A DNA stretch of 64,000 nt, from the NCBI RefSeq assembly GCF_040957575.1, contig NZ_CP162601.1:2294001-2358000 (forward strand), written 5' to 3'. The stretch comes from Vibrio sp. HB236076 (GTDB taxonomy: Bacteria > Pseudomonadota > Gammaproteobacteria > Enterobacterales > Vibrionaceae). This document shows positions 29,487 through 39,503 of the stretch, piece by piece. The notes beneath the pieces were generated by a model. That model was not told the DNA's origin. It made no database searches and saw nothing but the letters and a program-made list of their open reading frames with translations. Both the position numbers and the translations under genes were made by a program. The first letter of the stretch is position 1. Every line of letters starts with the position of its first letter.

Positions 29487-30459
29487 CAAGCTGCCCTTTA
29501 AAATGATCAAAGCCCTGTACCGACTGCTCAAATGGCTTATCATTTAATCGACACTCTAACCCCGCCTGACCGCGGATCTGGCCAATACAGGTAACCGGGG
29601 TCGCGGTATGGGCCAGTGCTTGTTCGAGTTGCTCGCGGTGGTAGTCTGGCAAAGTAAAGCACAGCTCATACTCTTCTCCGCTGTTCAAAGCGTATTGATA
29701 AGCCTGTTCACTGCCGCGGCAAAACGCTTGCAGCTCACTCGATACAGGAATTTGCTCAACATTGATTAAAGCACCGACATTGGAGCGCTGTAAAATATGC
29801 GATAAATCGGCCAACAAACCATCGGAAATATCAATAGCAGCAGTGGCATAGCGAGTCAAAGATTGGCCAGCGAGAATACGTGGCGTACGCATAAAATGCT
29901 GACGCTCTAAATGTTCGGCAAAAGGTTGGCTTTTTAATTCAGGCTTGAGAATCACCTCTAAGCCCGCTTGGCTATCCCCTAAATGGCCAGTCACGTAAAT
30001 CCAATCTCCTGGCTCTGCACCGTGGCGTGTCAAGGCCTGATCTTTACCCACGACGCCCTGTACCGTTAACGTTATGGACAAAGGCCCTTTTGTGGTATCA
30101 CCGCCTATCAATTGAATATCAAAATAATCGGCTAACTCAAAAAAGGCTTGGCAAAAGGCAGCCATCCAAGGCTCATCTAATTTAGGTAAGGTCAAAGCCA
30201 GTGACGCCCAGGTCGGCGTCGCTCCCATGGCGGCGAGATCACTGAGGTTGGCTGCTAATGCCTTATGTGCCAACCAGGCTGGATTGGCATCGGGCAAGAA
30301 GTGTGTACCCGCAACTAAAGTGTCGGTAGTCACAGCAATATGGCAGTCTTTCGGTGGAATCACTAATGCGCAGTCATCGCCGGCCGCAAGAGCAACATCT
30401 TTGCGCTGGCGTTGTTTACCAACGAGGTATTTTTCAATTAGGTCAAACTCTCCAAGCAT
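29479..30459 (-). CDS. thiL: Thiamine-monophosphate kinase
   Basis: Phosphorylates thiamine monophosphate to the active diphosphate, needed by Dxs, pyruvate dehydrogenase and others. About 326 residues from the ATG at 30459 (MLGEFDLIEKYL, matching E. coli GEFSLIARYF), with GGGA 5-8 bases upstream; ATGs at 30465 and 30477 are less likely. AIR-synthase/SelD-like fold motifs: AAGDDCALV near 25, TTDTLVAGTHF near 43, LSDLAAMGATP near 74 and AAIDISDGLLADL near 209. It overlaps pgpA by 8 bases. Confidence 0.95.
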   Translation of the reverse strand: MLGEFDLIEKYLVGKQRQRKDVALAAGDDCALVIPPKDCHIAVTTDTLVAGTHFLPDANPAWLAHKALAANLSDLAAMGATPTWASLALTLPKLDEPWMAAFCQAFFELADYFDIQLIGGDTTKGPLSITLTVQGVVGKDQALTRHGAEPGDWIYVTGHLGDSQAGLEVILKPELKSQPFAEHLERQHFMRTPRILAGQSLTRYATAAIDISDGLLADLSHILQRSNVGALINVEQIPVSSELQAFCRGSEQAYQYALNSGEEYELCFTLPDYHREQLEQALAHTATPVTCIGQIRGQAGLECRLNDKPFEQSVQGFDHFKGQLDE

Positions 30460-30477
30460 GTTCATCCCATTCTTCAT

Positions 30478-30508
30478 TCAAAAAAAAGACCAGCGATTGC
30501 TGGTCTCT
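30478..30508 (-). terminator. Terminator-like hairpin between nusB and thiL
   Basis: AGACCAGC-AAT-CGCTGGTCT stem with T8 following on the minus strand. It sits inside the rib-nusB-thiL-pgpA series, so it may end or attenuate the rib-nusB transcript before thiL. Confidence 0.85.
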
Positions 30509-30523
30509 ATACATCATTATATC

Positions 30524-30991
30524 TTATTTTTTGCGTACATGGGGTGCCGCTTTATCCAACACACCATTGATGAACTTATGACTGTCTTCTGCAGCAAACA
30601 CTTTAGCCAGTTCAATGGCCTCATTTATTACTACTTTATAAGGAACGTCCTCACGGCGCGTCATTTCGTACATCGCCAAACGCAGCAGTGCTAACTCCAT
30701 TTGATCTAAGTCTTGCATAGGACGTGAAACAAATGGTCGCAACTTGCTATCGAGCTCTTGGTGGCTCAAAACCACACCGGTTAATAAATCGCGAAAATAA
30801 TCAACGTCTGTCTCTGGTGCATGAAGCGCAGGTTCAGATACGTGGTGCTCTTCTTCATCGTACTTATCACCAGAGAGAAATTGCTCTTCAATAGTGGCAA
30901 CATTTTCTTTTGTAATTTGCCAAGAATAAATCGCTTGCAAAGCAAATTGACGTGCATTTCGACGTGCGGCTGGTTTCACACTGGCCCCCAT
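30524..30991 (-). CDS. nusB: Transcription antitermination factor NusB
   Basis: RNA-binding helical protein that, with NusE/S10, binds boxA in rRNA operon leaders. 155 residues; the N-terminus [17 protein letters not shown] and the C-terminal half ([37 protein letters not shown]) are typical. An acidic insertion ([14 protein letters not shown]) near residue 45 is longer than in E. coli. The start shares one base with the ribH stop (TAATG), so translation is coupled. Confidence 0.96.
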   Translation of the reverse strand: MGASVKPAARRNARQFALQAIYSWQITKENVATIEEQFLSGDKYDEEEHHVSEPALHAPETDVDYFRDLLTGVVLSHQELDSKLRPFVSRPMQDLDQMELALLRLAMYEMTRREDVPYKVVINEAIELAKVFAAEDSHKFINGVLDKAAPHVRKK

Positions 30992-31461
30992 TAGGAATCT
31001 ATTTCAGATAAAACATTAATCATTTCAAGTGCGCTAAGTGCAGCTTCTGCACCCTTATTACCAGCCTTGGTTCCTGCGCGTTCGATCGCCTGATCGATAG
31101 TATCAACGGTTAGCACACCAAAAGCGACAGGCAAGCTGAACTCTAGTGATACTTGTGCTAATCCTTTGTTCATTTCACTACAAACATAGTCAAAGTGAGG
31201 TGTACCACCACGGATCACTGAGCCCAGTGAAACGATAGCGTCAAACTTACCGGTCTTTGCAACGCGCTGAGCAACTAATGGCAACTCAACGGCACCTGGG
31301 CAACGGACAACGGTAATATTGTCTTCGCTGATCTGTCCATGGCGTTTCAAAGTGTCGATAGCACCTGACAGCAAACTTTCGTTAATAAAACTGTTAAAAC
31401 GAGAAATAACGATCGCAATTTTTGCTTGTGGCGCTGGGAAGCCACCCTCGATCACTTTCAT
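30991..31461 (-). CDS. ribH: 6,7-dimethyl-8-ribityllumazine synthase
   Basis: Condenses the pyrimidine and the four-carbon phosphate into lumazine, the penultimate riboflavin step; forms icosahedral or pentameric shells. 156 residues from ATG at 31461 with AAAGGA upstream. Motifs: [17 protein letters not shown] near 18-34, PGAVELPL near 57, [14 protein letters not shown] near 80-93 including the catalytic histidine, and [11 protein letters not shown] near 112. Coupled to nusB by a TAATG overlap. Confidence 0.97.
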   Translation of the reverse strand: MKVIEGGFPAPQAKIAIVISRFNSFINESLLSGAIDTLKRHGQISEDNITVVRCPGAVELPLVAQRVAKTGKFDAIVSLGSVIRGGTPHFDYVCSEMNKGLAQVSLEFSLPVAFGVLTVDTIDQAIERAGTKAGNKGAEAALSALEMINVLSEIDS

Positions 31462-31567
31462 AAACTTTCCTTTAACTCTGTTCAACTAGTGAGAATCGCC
31501 GGATTCTAGCACAAACTCAAGGCGAATATCTATTGATATTTCCGGCAACGTCATTTAAATCACAATG

Positions 31568-31596
31568 CTTGAAAGCAGTGCCAGACTGCTTTCAAG
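31568..31596 (-). other. Strong hairpin between ribBX and ribH
   Basis: A perfect 11-bp stem (CTTGAAAGCAG / CTGCTTTCAAG) with a 7-base loop, starting 5 bases after the ribBX stop. There is no T-tract, so it may act as an RNA stabiliser or processing site, or a weak terminator, inside the riboflavin operon. Confidence 0.6.
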
Positions 31597-31601
31597 TCCA
31601 T

Positions 31602-32711
31602 TTATTCACACACGTACTCGACCACGTTCAAGCCAAAGCCACCCAAAGCGTGGTACTTTTTGTTGACGGAAGACAGTAAGCGCATATCCTTAATACCAAG
31701 GTCGGAAAGAATTTGTGAGCCCACCCCAACACGACGCGATGTGCCTTGCTTTTTGGCGGTCGCCGGCGCTTGGCCTTTGTCTTGCTGTTCAAAGATTTTT
31801 ACCCGATGTAAAATCAGCTCTGGGCTTTCTTGATTACCCAAAATGACGAGTACTCCGCCCTCTTGTCCGATGCGTTGCATGGCTTGTTCTAGCCCCCAAC
31901 TGCGTTCGGTATTGCGATCGCTGCGCAACAAATCGGTAAAGGTATCTTGCAAGTGCACGCGCACCAAAGGCGCTTCATCGGTCAATGGGCCTTTGACCAA
32001 AGCGTAGTGAATTTGCTGATCAATAATGTCTTGGTAAGTCACCAGCTCAAACTCACCAAATTCGGTCGGCAAGCGACAACTTGCCACACGCTGAATCGTG
32101 GTTTCGGTATTATTGCGGTACTCGATCAAATCGGCAATGGTGCCCAATTTAATGCCGTGCTGCTGTGCAAACACTTCCAGATCTGGGCGACGAGCCATAC
32201 TGCCGTCTTCTTTTAAGATTTCTACAATCACACCCGCAGGCTCTAGCCCCGCAAGACGAGCCAAATCGCACCCCGCTTCCGTGTGACCAGCGCGAACCAA
32301 AACACCGCCATCTTGAGCGGTTAAAGGAAAAATATGGCCAGGCTGAACCAGATCGGCCGCTCGGGCATCTTTGGCCACTGCCGCTTGGACTGTGCGCGCG
32401 CGATCTGCAGCAGAAATACCGGTCGTCACGCCTTCTGCGGCCTCAATAGACACAGTAAACGCCGTCGAGAATTGCGCATTGTTATCTTGTACCATCGGCG
32501 GTAAGCCCAATCGATGGCAGCGTTCATGAGTCAGAGTCAAACAAATTAATCCTCTGCCATGGGTCGCCATAAAATTGATCGCTTCAGGTGTGACATGTTC
32601 AGCAGCCATGATGATGTCGCCTTCATTTTCGCGATCTTCATCATCCATCAAAATGACCATTTTACCTTGACGAATATCTTCAATTATTTCTTCTGGAGTA
32701 CTGATCGACAT
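31602..32711 (-). CDS. ribB: 3,4-dihydroxy-2-butanone-4-phosphate synthase with degenerate GTP cyclohydrolase II-like domain (RibBX)
   Basis: The first ~200 residues are an intact DHBP synthase (ribulose-5-phosphate to the four-carbon riboflavin precursor): [10 protein letters not shown] at 23-32, HGRGLICL at 51-58 and [16 protein letters not shown] at 140-155. The C-terminal ~165 residues follow the RibA fold but have lost the zinc ligands: HLQD (253-256) replaces HSEC, and RNTERS (266-271) replaces RCDCG. GTP cyclohydrolase II activity is therefore not expected. This architecture matches the proteobacterial RibBX variant. It lies between ribE and ribH in the riboflavin operon. Confidence 0.93.
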   Translation of the reverse strand: MSISTPEEIIEDIRQGKMVILMDDEDRENEGDIIMAAEHVTPEAINFMATHGRGLICLTLTHERCHRLGLPPMVQDNNAQFSTAFTVSIEAAEGVTTGISAADRARTVQAAVAKDARAADLVQPGHIFPLTAQDGGVLVRAGHTEAGCDLARLAGLEPAGVIVEILKEDGSMARRPDLEVFAQQHGIKLGTIADLIEYRNNTETTIQRVASCRLPTEFGEFELVTYQDIIDQQIHYALVKGPLTDEAPLVRVHLQDTFTDLLRSDRNTERSWGLEQAMQRIGQEGGVLVILGNQESPELILHRVKIFEQQDKGQAPATAKKQGTSRRVGVGSQILSDLGIKDMRLLSSVNKKYHALGGFGLNVVEYVCE

Positions 32712-32749
32712 GTCAATTCCTATTTTTTATTTAGTTGTACTGTTTCGCT

Positions 32750-33406
32750 TTAAGCAAAACCATTTTGTTGTAAAAAGTCCATCGTTAATCGAGATGTCGG
32801 TGACGATGTCTGCGCTTGCCCTTGCAGTAACCTTTCCATATAACGCGCCAAGACATCCACTTCTAAATTAACCTTTTTACCGACGTGAAAATCATCAATC
32901 GTCGTTTGACCACCGGTGTGAGGTACGATGGTCAATTTGAAAGCATCATCGCGAAGCGCATTAACCGTCAAACTGATTCCGTCGACAGTGATAGAACCTT
33001 TCTCTGCAATGTACTTACTGATTGAATGTGGGCAAGCAACCCAAAATTCAATCGCGCGGCCAACACTTTGTCGCTCGACTATTTCTCCCACACCATCAAC
33101 ATGACCAGAAACGATGTGACCGCCAAAGCGAGTCGTGGGCAACATGGCTTTTTCTAAATTGAGTTTGTCACCGATTTGATACTCTGAAAAAGCACTTTTA
33201 TCTAGGGTTTCTAAGGACAAGTCTGCGCTGTAACTGTTTGGCGTCATGGCGACAACCGTTAGGCAAATGCCGTTGGTGGCAATACTGTCGCCCAGTTTCA
33301 CGTCGCTCATATCTAAGCCATGGGACTCAACGGTCACACTTATATCTCCGCCTTTTGGCGTCATCGCAGACAGGGTTCCGACCGCTTCCACAATTCCAGT
33401 AAACAT
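32750..33406 (-). CDS. ribE: Riboflavin synthase (alpha subunit)
   Basis: Dismutates two lumazine molecules to riboflavin plus the pyrimidine precursor; 218 residues with two internally repeated barrels. Each repeat begins in the usual way: MFTGIVEAVG at the N-terminus, and GHIVSGHVDGVGEI near 96 for the second, with IATNGICLTV near 43 and ITVDGISLTVN near 140. It follows ribD by 5 bases and precedes ribBX. The symbol ribE is used here (ribC in some E. coli literature). Confidence 0.97.
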   Translation of the reverse strand: MFTGIVEAVGTLSAMTPKGGDISVTVESHGLDMSDVKLGDSIATNGICLTVVAMTPNSYSADLSLETLDKSAFSEYQIGDKLNLEKAMLPTTRFGGHIVSGHVDGVGEIVERQSVGRAIEFWVACPHSISKYIAEKGSITVDGISLTVNALRDDAFKLTIVPHTGGQTTIDDFHVGKKVNLEVDVLARYMERLLQGQAQTSSPTSRLTMDFLQQNGFA

Positions 33407-33411
33407 ACTTT

Positions 33412-34518
33412 TTACTCTTTGTAATCTATTGAGGCGATAATACGAATATCGCGACCGACTAAACGCACATCATCGAAGTGTAAGTTTATCACGTCTTGCA
33501 TTTGGGTTAAGCCTAAAGCACCGAGCAAACCGCGCCCATCACTGCCCATCAATTTTGGCGCCAAATAAATCACCAACTGATCGACAAGTTTGGCTTTTAA
33601 CAAACTCCCGGCCAATGTGGCGCCCGCTTCGACCCATAAATGATTGATGTTCTCTGCCTGTGACAAAATCGACAATAATGAAGTGAGATCAACGAAACCA
33701 TCTTCTTTGCAAGGCGCTAAAATATCGGCGTTTTCACCGCCCACGGTGAGGATGTCTCCCTCGTGCTGATAAAGCTTGAGATCCGAGCTCAAACGCCCGC
33801 ACCGATCCAAAATAACCCGTGTCGGTTGACGAACTTTATCTTGGTGGTAATGCGCTTGTACACTCGGCGGCAATTGTGACCAACGAACATTCAGTGACGC
33901 ATTATCTGCAATCACCGTTTTACTGGTCGACAAAATAGCACCAGATTTGGCGCGAAACTTTTGCACGTCACGGCGAGCATCCGACGAGGTAATCCATTGG
34001 CTTTGACCGTTGGAAAGTGCACTTTGGCCGTCTAAACTGGCCGCCATTTTCAGCTGAACATACGGCATGCCCGACTGCATCTTTTTGATAAAACCGAGAT
34101 TTAGGGCCTTTGCTTGAGATTCTAATAACCCGACTTCGACCTCAATGCCAGCTTCTCTGAGCATAGCAATGCCTCGACCTGCCACTTGAGGGTTAGGGTC
34201 TTGCATTGCACAGATCACTTTTTTGACTTTGGCATCAATAAGCCCTTTGGCACAAGGTGGTGTACGACCGTAGTGTGAGCAAGGCTCTAAGGTGACGTAT
34301 ACCGTCGCCCCTGCGGCTAACTCACCCGCTTCGCGCAACGCGTGTACTTCGGCATGGGGGTGCCCGGCTTGAAAGTGAAACCCTTGACCGACAATGGTCT
34401 GGTCTTGAACAATAACGCATCCGACATTGGGATTGGGCGAGGTGGTGTATACCCCAGCGCGAGCAAGTTCGATCGCTTTAGCCATCATTTGATGGTCGAA
34501 TAAAGTAAATGTGGTCAT
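33412..34518 (-). CDS. ribD: Bifunctional pyrimidine deaminase / reductase RibD
   Basis: Deaminates and then reduces the riboflavin pyrimidine intermediate. The deaminase domain (1-~145) has the zinc motif HAEVHAL near 51 and PCSHYGRTPPC near 75-85. The reductase domain (~147-368) has VQLKMAASLDGQSA near 155, the NADPH-binding VILDRCGRL near 230 and LWVEAGATLAGSLL near 293. 368 residues, normal length. The ATG lies 6 bases after the nrdR stop; the operon order is nrdR-ribD-ribE-ribBX-ribH-nusB. Confidence 0.97.
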   Translation of the reverse strand: MTTFTLFDHQMMAKAIELARAGVYTTSPNPNVGCVIVQDQTIVGQGFHFQAGHPHAEVHALREAGELAAGATVYVTLEPCSHYGRTPPCAKGLIDAKVKKVICAMQDPNPQVAGRGIAMLREAGIEVEVGLLESQAKALNLGFIKKMQSGMPYVQLKMAASLDGQSALSNGQSQWITSSDARRDVQKFRAKSGAILSTSKTVIADNASLNVRWSQLPPSVQAHYHQDKVRQPTRVILDRCGRLSSDLKLYQHEGDILTVGGENADILAPCKEDGFVDLTSLLSILSQAENINHLWVEAGATLAGSLLKAKLVDQLVIYLAPKLMGSDGRGLLGALGLTQMQDVINLHFDDVRLVGRDIRIIASIDYKE

Positions 34519-34524
34519 AAATTC

Positions 34525-34974
34525 CTAATTTTCTAGGCGTGCTATTTCTTCACCAAACTCTTTGATGTCCTCAAAACTGCGATACACAGAAGCAAAGCGA
34601 ATGTAAGCGACCTTGTCTAACTCTTTGAGTTGCTCCATCACAAAGTTACCTATCATGGCACTGGAGACTTCGCGCTCACCGGTTGCTCTGAGTTGAGATT
34701 TAATATGAGTAATCGCCAACTCAATCGCATCAGCACTCACTGGCCGCTTTTCCAGTGCCCTTTGCAACCCACCCACCATTTTATCTTCATTAAACGGTTC
34801 GCGATTGCCATTGCTTTTGATCACTTTTGGCATGACTAATTCAGCCGTTTCAAAGGTGGTAAAGCGCTCTTGGCAAGCTAAACACTGACGGCGGCGGCGC
34901 ACTTGGTGCCCATCTGCAACCAAGCGAGAATCAATAACCTTAGTATCACATTCGGAACAAAATGGACAATGCAT
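34525..34974 (-). CDS. nrdR: Transcriptional repressor NrdR
   Basis: Zinc-ribbon plus ATP-cone repressor of ribonucleotide reductase genes, switched by ATP/dATP. 149 residues from the ATG at 34974 ([17 protein letters not shown]): zinc cysteines CPFC and CLAC, the DNA-contacting [18 protein letters not shown] near 25-42, and the ATP-cone from about 49 to 139 ([13 protein letters not shown]). A five-codon upstream extension is not conserved. First gene of the riboflavin operon as in E. coli. Confidence 0.97.
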   Translation of the reverse strand: MHCPFCSECDTKVIDSRLVADGHQVRRRRQCLACQERFTTFETAELVMPKVIKSNGNREPFNEDKMVGGLQRALEKRPVSADAIELAITHIKSQLRATGEREVSSAMIGNFVMEQLKELDKVAYIRFASVYRSFEDIKEFGEEIARLEN

Positions 34975-35079
34975 AAAACCTCCAAACACTTTGTCTTAAT
35001 CTGTCAATCGTTCAATCTGTCTAGAGAAAGACAGTGACAATGGCTTCAGTTTAGCGGAAAGCGAAATGATAGGGAAAGA

Positions 35080-35106
35080 AAAAGGGAGTCGAACTCCCTT
35101 TTATAT
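35080..35106 (-). terminator. Intrinsic terminator after proA
   Basis: AAAGGGAGT-TCG-ACTCCCTTT with T's following on the minus strand, about 40 bases past the proA stop. Confidence 0.85.
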
Positions 35107-35144
35107 CAAAACCTAACTGAAAAAGGCGCTGACACTAACGCCGA

Positions 35145-36395
35145 TTAACTTCTCGCCAAGTAATCGCCGATGCCAACCCATTTGTAGCTGGTCAACTCTT
35201 CCAGTCCCATTGGACCGCGGGCGTGCAGCTTTTGCGTCGAGACGGCCACTTCGGCGCCCAAACCAAATTGTGCGCCATCGGTAAAGCGCGTTGAAGCGTT
35301 CACGTAGACCGCTGCCGACCCAGCCGCATTGATAAAGCGCTCTGCATTAGCAAGGCTTTCGGTCATGATCGCATCGGAATGGGAAGCGTTGTGAGTTCGC
35401 ATGTGATCAATCGCTTGTTCAACATCTTCAACGATGCGAACGCCGAGTGTAAAGGCGAGCCATTCAGTATCAAAATCGCCGTCCTCGGCCACGCGCACAG
35501 ATTGCGCCGCGGCTAACAGCGGGTAGGCTTCCTGAGTGGCCACAAATTCTAGCTGCTCTGAAAGACGCTCTGCCAATTGAGTTAAAACGGGCTTGGCGAC
35601 ATCGCGATGCACTAATAAGGTATCGAGGGCATTACAGGCTGAGGGCCTTTGCATTTTCGCATTGGTAATAACTTGTAAGGAGCGTTCGATGTCGGCGCTG
35701 TTATCGACAAAAATGTGACTGATACCAAAACCGCCAATGATAACGGGAATGGTGCTGTTTTCTTGACACATTTTGTGCAAGTTAGCTCCGCCGCGTGGAA
35801 TGATCATATCCACGTATTGATCGAGCTTTAACAACTGGGCAACTAAGGCGCGATCTGGGTTATCAATGTATTGGACAGAGGCAGAGAGAAGCTGCGCTTT
35901 TTCTAATGCGATTTGAATCACTTTGACCAATTCCATATTAGTGGCAAACGTTTCTTTACCACCGCGCAGGATCGCCGCATTACCGGTTTTTAAACACAAA
36001 GCGGCAATATCAATCGTCACATTAGGACGCGCTTCATAGATCACGCCAACCACGCCAAGGGGCACTCTTCGACGCGATAAACGCATACCATTGGGCAAAA
36101 TCTTGCTGTCGAGCTCAACACCAACGGGATCGTCGAGTTGAATGACATTGCGCACGTCTTGTGCCATCGCAGACAAACGTCCTTGGTCGAGAAACAAGCG
36201 GTCAAGCATCGCTTCAGTCAGACCGGCTTGGCGGCCGGCCTCGATGTCTTTGCTATTGGCAGCCAAAATACGTTCTGCATTCGCTTCAAGCTCATCAGCC
36301 ATAATAGCTAAAGCGTGGTTTTTTTGTGCGGTTGAGGCTGTCGCCAATTGGAAAGCGGCCTCTTTTGCCGCTTTGCCCAATAGTTGTAAGTCCAC
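35145..36395 (-). CDS. proA: Glutamate-5-semialdehyde dehydrogenase
   Basis: NADPH-dependent reduction of gamma-glutamyl phosphate, second step of proline synthesis. 416 residues; catalytic cysteine in [15 protein letters not shown] near 255, cofactor-binding [16 protein letters not shown] near 113, and the C-terminal [14 protein letters not shown]. The start is GTG (36395) with AGAGGG upstream. It follows proB by 18 bases; proB-proA is the universal arrangement. Confidence 0.97.
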   Translation of the reverse strand: MDLQLLGKAAKEAAFQLATASTAQKNHALAIMADELEANAERILAANSKDIEAGRQAGLTEAMLDRLFLDQGRLSAMAQDVRNVIQLDDPVGVELDSKILPNGMRLSRRRVPLGVVGVIYEARPNVTIDIAALCLKTGNAAILRGGKETFATNMELVKVIQIALEKAQLLSASVQYIDNPDRALVAQLLKLDQYVDMIIPRGGANLHKMCQENSTIPVIIGGFGISHIFVDNSADIERSLQVITNAKMQRPSACNALDTLLVHRDVAKPVLTQLAERLSEQLEFVATQEAYPLLAAAQSVRVAEDGDFDTEWLAFTLGVRIVEDVEQAIDHMRTHNASHSDAIMTESLANAERFINAAGSAAVYVNASTRFTDGAQFGLGAEVAVSTQKLHARGPMGLEELTSYKWVGIGDYLARS

Positions 36396-36413
36396 TTTTA
36401 TCCCTCTTCTTTC

Positions 36414-37553
36414 TTATTCTTGAATCACGACCATATCATCGCGATGGATAACTTCTGAGCCGTAGTCATAGCCTAAGATATCATGAATATCTCGACTGTG
36501 CCGCCCGGCAATTTTGAGCAGCTCTTGGCTGGAATAATGCGTCAACCCTCTGGCAATAATTTTTCCTTCTCGATTGACGATGCGCGCAACATCACCACGG
36601 GAAAAATTACCCTGTACGTCACAAATGCCTTTGGCTAATAAGCTACTGCCTTGGTTAATGACAGCGTTGACCGCTCCGCCATCAACAACAATATCGCCCG
36701 ACGAGACCGGTGCCGCTAATATCCATTGTTTGCGATTTTCTAAGGCTTCCTGACAAGGCCAAAAACGCGTGCCTTGGTAGTGTTCACTCAAACAATCAAA
36801 AATAACGTTCGGAGCACGGCCTGCGGCAATCGTCACTTCAATTCCGGCACGGCGCGCAATATCGGCCGCTTTGAGTTTGGTCGCCATCCCCCCCGTACCA
36901 AGAGAAGTACCACTGTCACCGGCAATTTTGCGCAGCGTGTCGTCGATAGTGCGAACTTCTCTGATCAATTCAGCTTTGGGGTCTTTTCGAGGATCGGCGG
37001 TAAAGAGGCCTTTTTGGTCCGTGAGGAGCAGGAGTTTGTCCGCACCACACAAAATACCAATCAAAGCAGATAAGTTATCATTATCACCGACTTTGATTTC
37101 ATTGGTGGCCACTGCGTCATTTTCATTGACGACCGGAATGATGCCATTGGCAATCAAGGTATTGATCATGTCACGAGCATTTAAAAATCGCTCGCGGTCT
37201 TCAAGATCAGCACGCGTGAGTAGCATTTGACCAATTTTCAACCCGTAAATCGCAAACAAACGCTCCCATGTTTGAATCAAATAACTCTGACCAACGGCGG
37301 CAAACATCTGCTTATTGGCGATTGATGTGGGCAAATCAGGATAACCTAAATGTTCGCGACCAGCTGCAATCGCGCCAGAAGAAACCAACACAACCGAATG
37401 GCCTTGTCGAGTTAATTCTGAGCACTGTCTGGCAAGCTCAACCATGTGAGCGCGATCGAGCGCATTTGTACCGCCGGTAAGAACACTGGTACCGAGCTTA
37501 ACCACAACCGTTTGTGATTGAGTCGTACCTGAAGGTTGTTGTGTTGTCATCAT
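36414..37553 (-). CDS. proB: Glutamate 5-kinase with PUA domain
   Basis: Phosphorylates glutamate, the committed and proline-inhibited step of proline synthesis. 379 residues: amino-acid-kinase domain ([13 protein letters not shown] near 16-28, [15 protein letters not shown] near 55, [13 protein letters not shown] near 140, [15 protein letters not shown] near 219) and a C-terminal PUA domain from ~280 ([22 protein letters not shown]). An extra ~13 residues precede the conserved core; start ATGATG at 37553. The unmarked upstream region should hold the proBA promoter. Confidence 0.97.
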   Translation of the reverse strand: MMTTQQPSGTTQSQTVVVKLGTSVLTGGTNALDRAHMVELARQCSELTRQGHSVVLVSSGAIAAGREHLGYPDLPTSIANKQMFAAVGQSYLIQTWERLFAIYGLKIGQMLLTRADLEDRERFLNARDMINTLIANGIIPVVNENDAVATNEIKVGDNDNLSALIGILCGADKLLLLTDQKGLFTADPRKDPKAELIREVRTIDDTLRKIAGDSGTSLGTGGMATKLKAADIARRAGIEVTIAAGRAPNVIFDCLSEHYQGTRFWPCQEALENRKQWILAAPVSSGDIVVDGGAVNAVINQGSSLLAKGICDVQGNFSRGDVARIVNREGKIIARGLTHYSSQELLKIAGRHSRDIHDILGYDYGSEVIHRDDMVVIQE

Positions 37554-37698
37554 TCTCTGATCTTTACAAAAATAAGAACGATGTTATAGCAAAGGGGATA
37601 ACGACTTCCAAGTAGAAATACCATTCGCTTGACTATTTTTAATTAGCTCAATTCCATTTCGTATTGTGCGGTACTTGATTGCGTCATCAACGCCTACC

Positions 37699-38076
37699 TT
37701 ATTGACGGCGTTTCACAGATAAACCAAATTTACTACTGAGCAGGTCTTGCAGTTTACTATCGAAGTCATCCAAGGTTTGCTTAACTTCCGACAGTGCTTT
37801 TTCTGAAAGTGGGTGTTGTTGCCAATTTCCGCCCTGATCGAAAAGGCCAATTTGATAGTCAGCATAAAACTCATCACCATTATCATTTGGCGTTAGCAAC
37901 ATCCACCAGCCATAAAACTCTCGACTGTCGGGTTCTCTGCGACTGTCGACACAGAGGCTAAAACAATCAAAGAAAAAGCCCTGCTGACTGCTTTGCTCTT
38001 CACGCAAATAAGGGCCAATGCTCTTAAACTTAGCAATGAGCCGGTGGTATGTCGGCTTTAAAGCAGCTTCACTCAT
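37699..38076 (-). CDS. crl: Sigma factor-binding protein Crl
   Basis: Small protein that binds RpoS and promotes its holoenzyme assembly, enhancing stationary-phase and general-stress transcription. 125 residues from ATG at 38076 with GGGAGA upstream. Conserved family segments: LIAKFKSIGPYLRE near 11-24, FFFDCFSLCVDSRREPDSREFYGWWMLL around 32-60 (aromatic/acidic surface for sigma) and the DYQIGLFDQGG near 77. Located between proBA and frsA, as in E. coli. Confidence 0.94.
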   Translation of the reverse strand: MSEAALKPTYHRLIAKFKSIGPYLREEQSSQQGFFFDCFSLCVDSRREPDSREFYGWWMLLTPNDNGDEFYADYQIGLFDQGGNWQQHPLSEKALSEVKQTLDDFDSKLQDLLSSKFGLSVKRRQ

Positions 38077-38165
38077 AACAATCTCCCTAATTTTCAATTT
38101 TTTAGTTATCGATAAATTAAAGATACTGTTAGCATTTATCTACAAACAGTCAATCGCAATAAGAC

Positions 38166-39413
38166 TTAACTTTGCTCTTGAAGGTGTTCTGTTAACCATT
38201 GCAATGACATTTTGAGAGCCTGATCGTACCCTTGTGTAATTGACTTTTTGGTTAATTTCTTTGTTTTACCTTGGCGACTGTAAAGGGCGACCAATTGATT
38301 ATCACTGGCGGGAGAAATGCTATCGCCCGGTAAACTGAGAGCCAAAATAGGCACGTCACACTGACGACCGCTGAGAATGCCTTGTACTTTGAGCGACCAC
38401 GCCCTCATTCGCTTCGTTAAGCTATCAATATCAACGGGTAAACGTCCGACGCGGGACGCCAAGATATCAAGGTACATTTTATCCATCGTGCGGATTTTTT
38501 CTTCATCGATGAACACTTGGTGAATGGGCGCCCCTAAGGCCACACAAGCTTTTATTTTGCTCTGTTCGATAAAAGCCAGCCTCACCATAGCGTTACCACC
38601 AAAGCGAAAGCCAAGTAAACCGATACGGTAATGATCAACCCACGGCAAAGTGGGCAATTGAGACAAGACGGCTTGATGTAAACAACTGCTGTCTTCACTC
38701 AATGGCCATTGTTTGCTATGGCCAATCGAGGGCATATCCAAGGTTAACATTGCTATCTTTTGCGGCGCAAAATGGTCGCGAAACAAGGCCCACATATCCG
38801 TTTGTAGACTATCTAAGCCCGGAGCGACGATCACCGTTGGCAAAGGCTCATCGGTGTGAGGCAAATGCAAGTAGCCTTGAATCTTTTTGTTCTTATATTG
38901 AAACTCAACCGCTTTAATCTTATAGCGAGAGTGTTTTGCAGCCTCGAGATAACTGGCTGTCGCCAACGCGTGAGACTGTATCGCCAAGTTATCGTTTTTT
39001 AGATGAGGGTAGCCAGCCAAACTGTAGTGCAACGAAGCTCGAAACAAGGCCTCAGCCGCGGCATCACCTGTCAGTTCATGTGCCTTTTGTTGATGTTGCA
39101 TCGCCGAGCGCGTCCACTCAAAAGCCCAGTTACCACTGCGATAGCCCATCACAGTATCCAACCAGTGATCATGAGTTCGCGAACCGTTTGATGCCGCGAT
39201 AGATGCCATAATCGCTTTGTATTCTATCGGGTCAACGCCTTGCCAAATCCATTGCGTAGGACGCAACTGGCGATACCAAGCTTGATGGTCTTGCCGCTGT
39301 GCCAATCGTGCTTCGCTGCTCGGCATATACGGAATTAATGATGATGTTTCTCTTGCCTGCTTGTGGTTGGTAAAGAGTGTTTCAGATAAATTATCACTCA
39401 GGGGCTTTCGCAT
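38166..39413 (-). CDS. frsA: FrsA family alpha/beta-hydrolase
   Basis: FrsA (fermentation-respiration switch) family, 415 residues from ATG at 39413 with GAGG 6 bases upstream (E. coli FrsA is 414). The N-terminal lid region contains TQWIWQGVDPIEYKAIM, and the hydrolase core has PTVIVAPGLDSLQTDMW near 195 and the nucleophile-elbow region IGLLGFRFGGNAMVRLA near 263, where phenylalanine sits in place of a standard catalytic serine; this is a family trait. Its activity is disputed (claimed pyruvate cofactor-independent decarboxylase or esterase). Gene order crl-frsA-gpt matches E. coli. Confidence 0.94.
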   Translation of the reverse strand: MRKPLSDNLSETLFTNHKQARETSSLIPYMPSSEARLAQRQDHQAWYRQLRPTQWIWQGVDPIEYKAIMASIAASNGSRTHDHWLDTVMGYRSGNWAFEWTRSAMQHQQKAHELTGDAAAEALFRASLHYSLAGYPHLKNDNLAIQSHALATASYLEAAKHSRYKIKAVEFQYKNKKIQGYLHLPHTDEPLPTVIVAPGLDSLQTDMWALFRDHFAPQKIAMLTLDMPSIGHSKQWPLSEDSSCLHQAVLSQLPTLPWVDHYRIGLLGFRFGGNAMVRLAFIEQSKIKACVALGAPIHQVFIDEEKIRTMDKMYLDILASRVGRLPVDIDSLTKRMRAWSLKVQGILSGRQCDVPILALSLPGDSISPASDNQLVALYSRQGKTKKLTKKSITQGYDQALKMSLQWLTEHLQEQS

Positions 39414-39449
39414 AATGACCTCAGATGCAACGTTAGGGCTAGAGAATAA

Positions 39450-39478
39450 CAAAAAATGCCCCTTATCAAAGGGGCATA
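39450..39478 (-). terminator. Intrinsic terminator after gpt
   Basis: TGCCCCTTT-GAT-AAGGGGCA with a T-rich tail on the minus strand, 27 bases downstream of the gpt stop. Confidence 0.88.
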
Positions 39479-39503
39479 AATCAAACAAAGTGAACGATAT
39501 CGG

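Noticed and set aside
34975..35079. Possible FMN riboswitch before the nrdR-rib operon
   Set aside because: The upstream stretch is too short and lacks conserved FMN-element segments.
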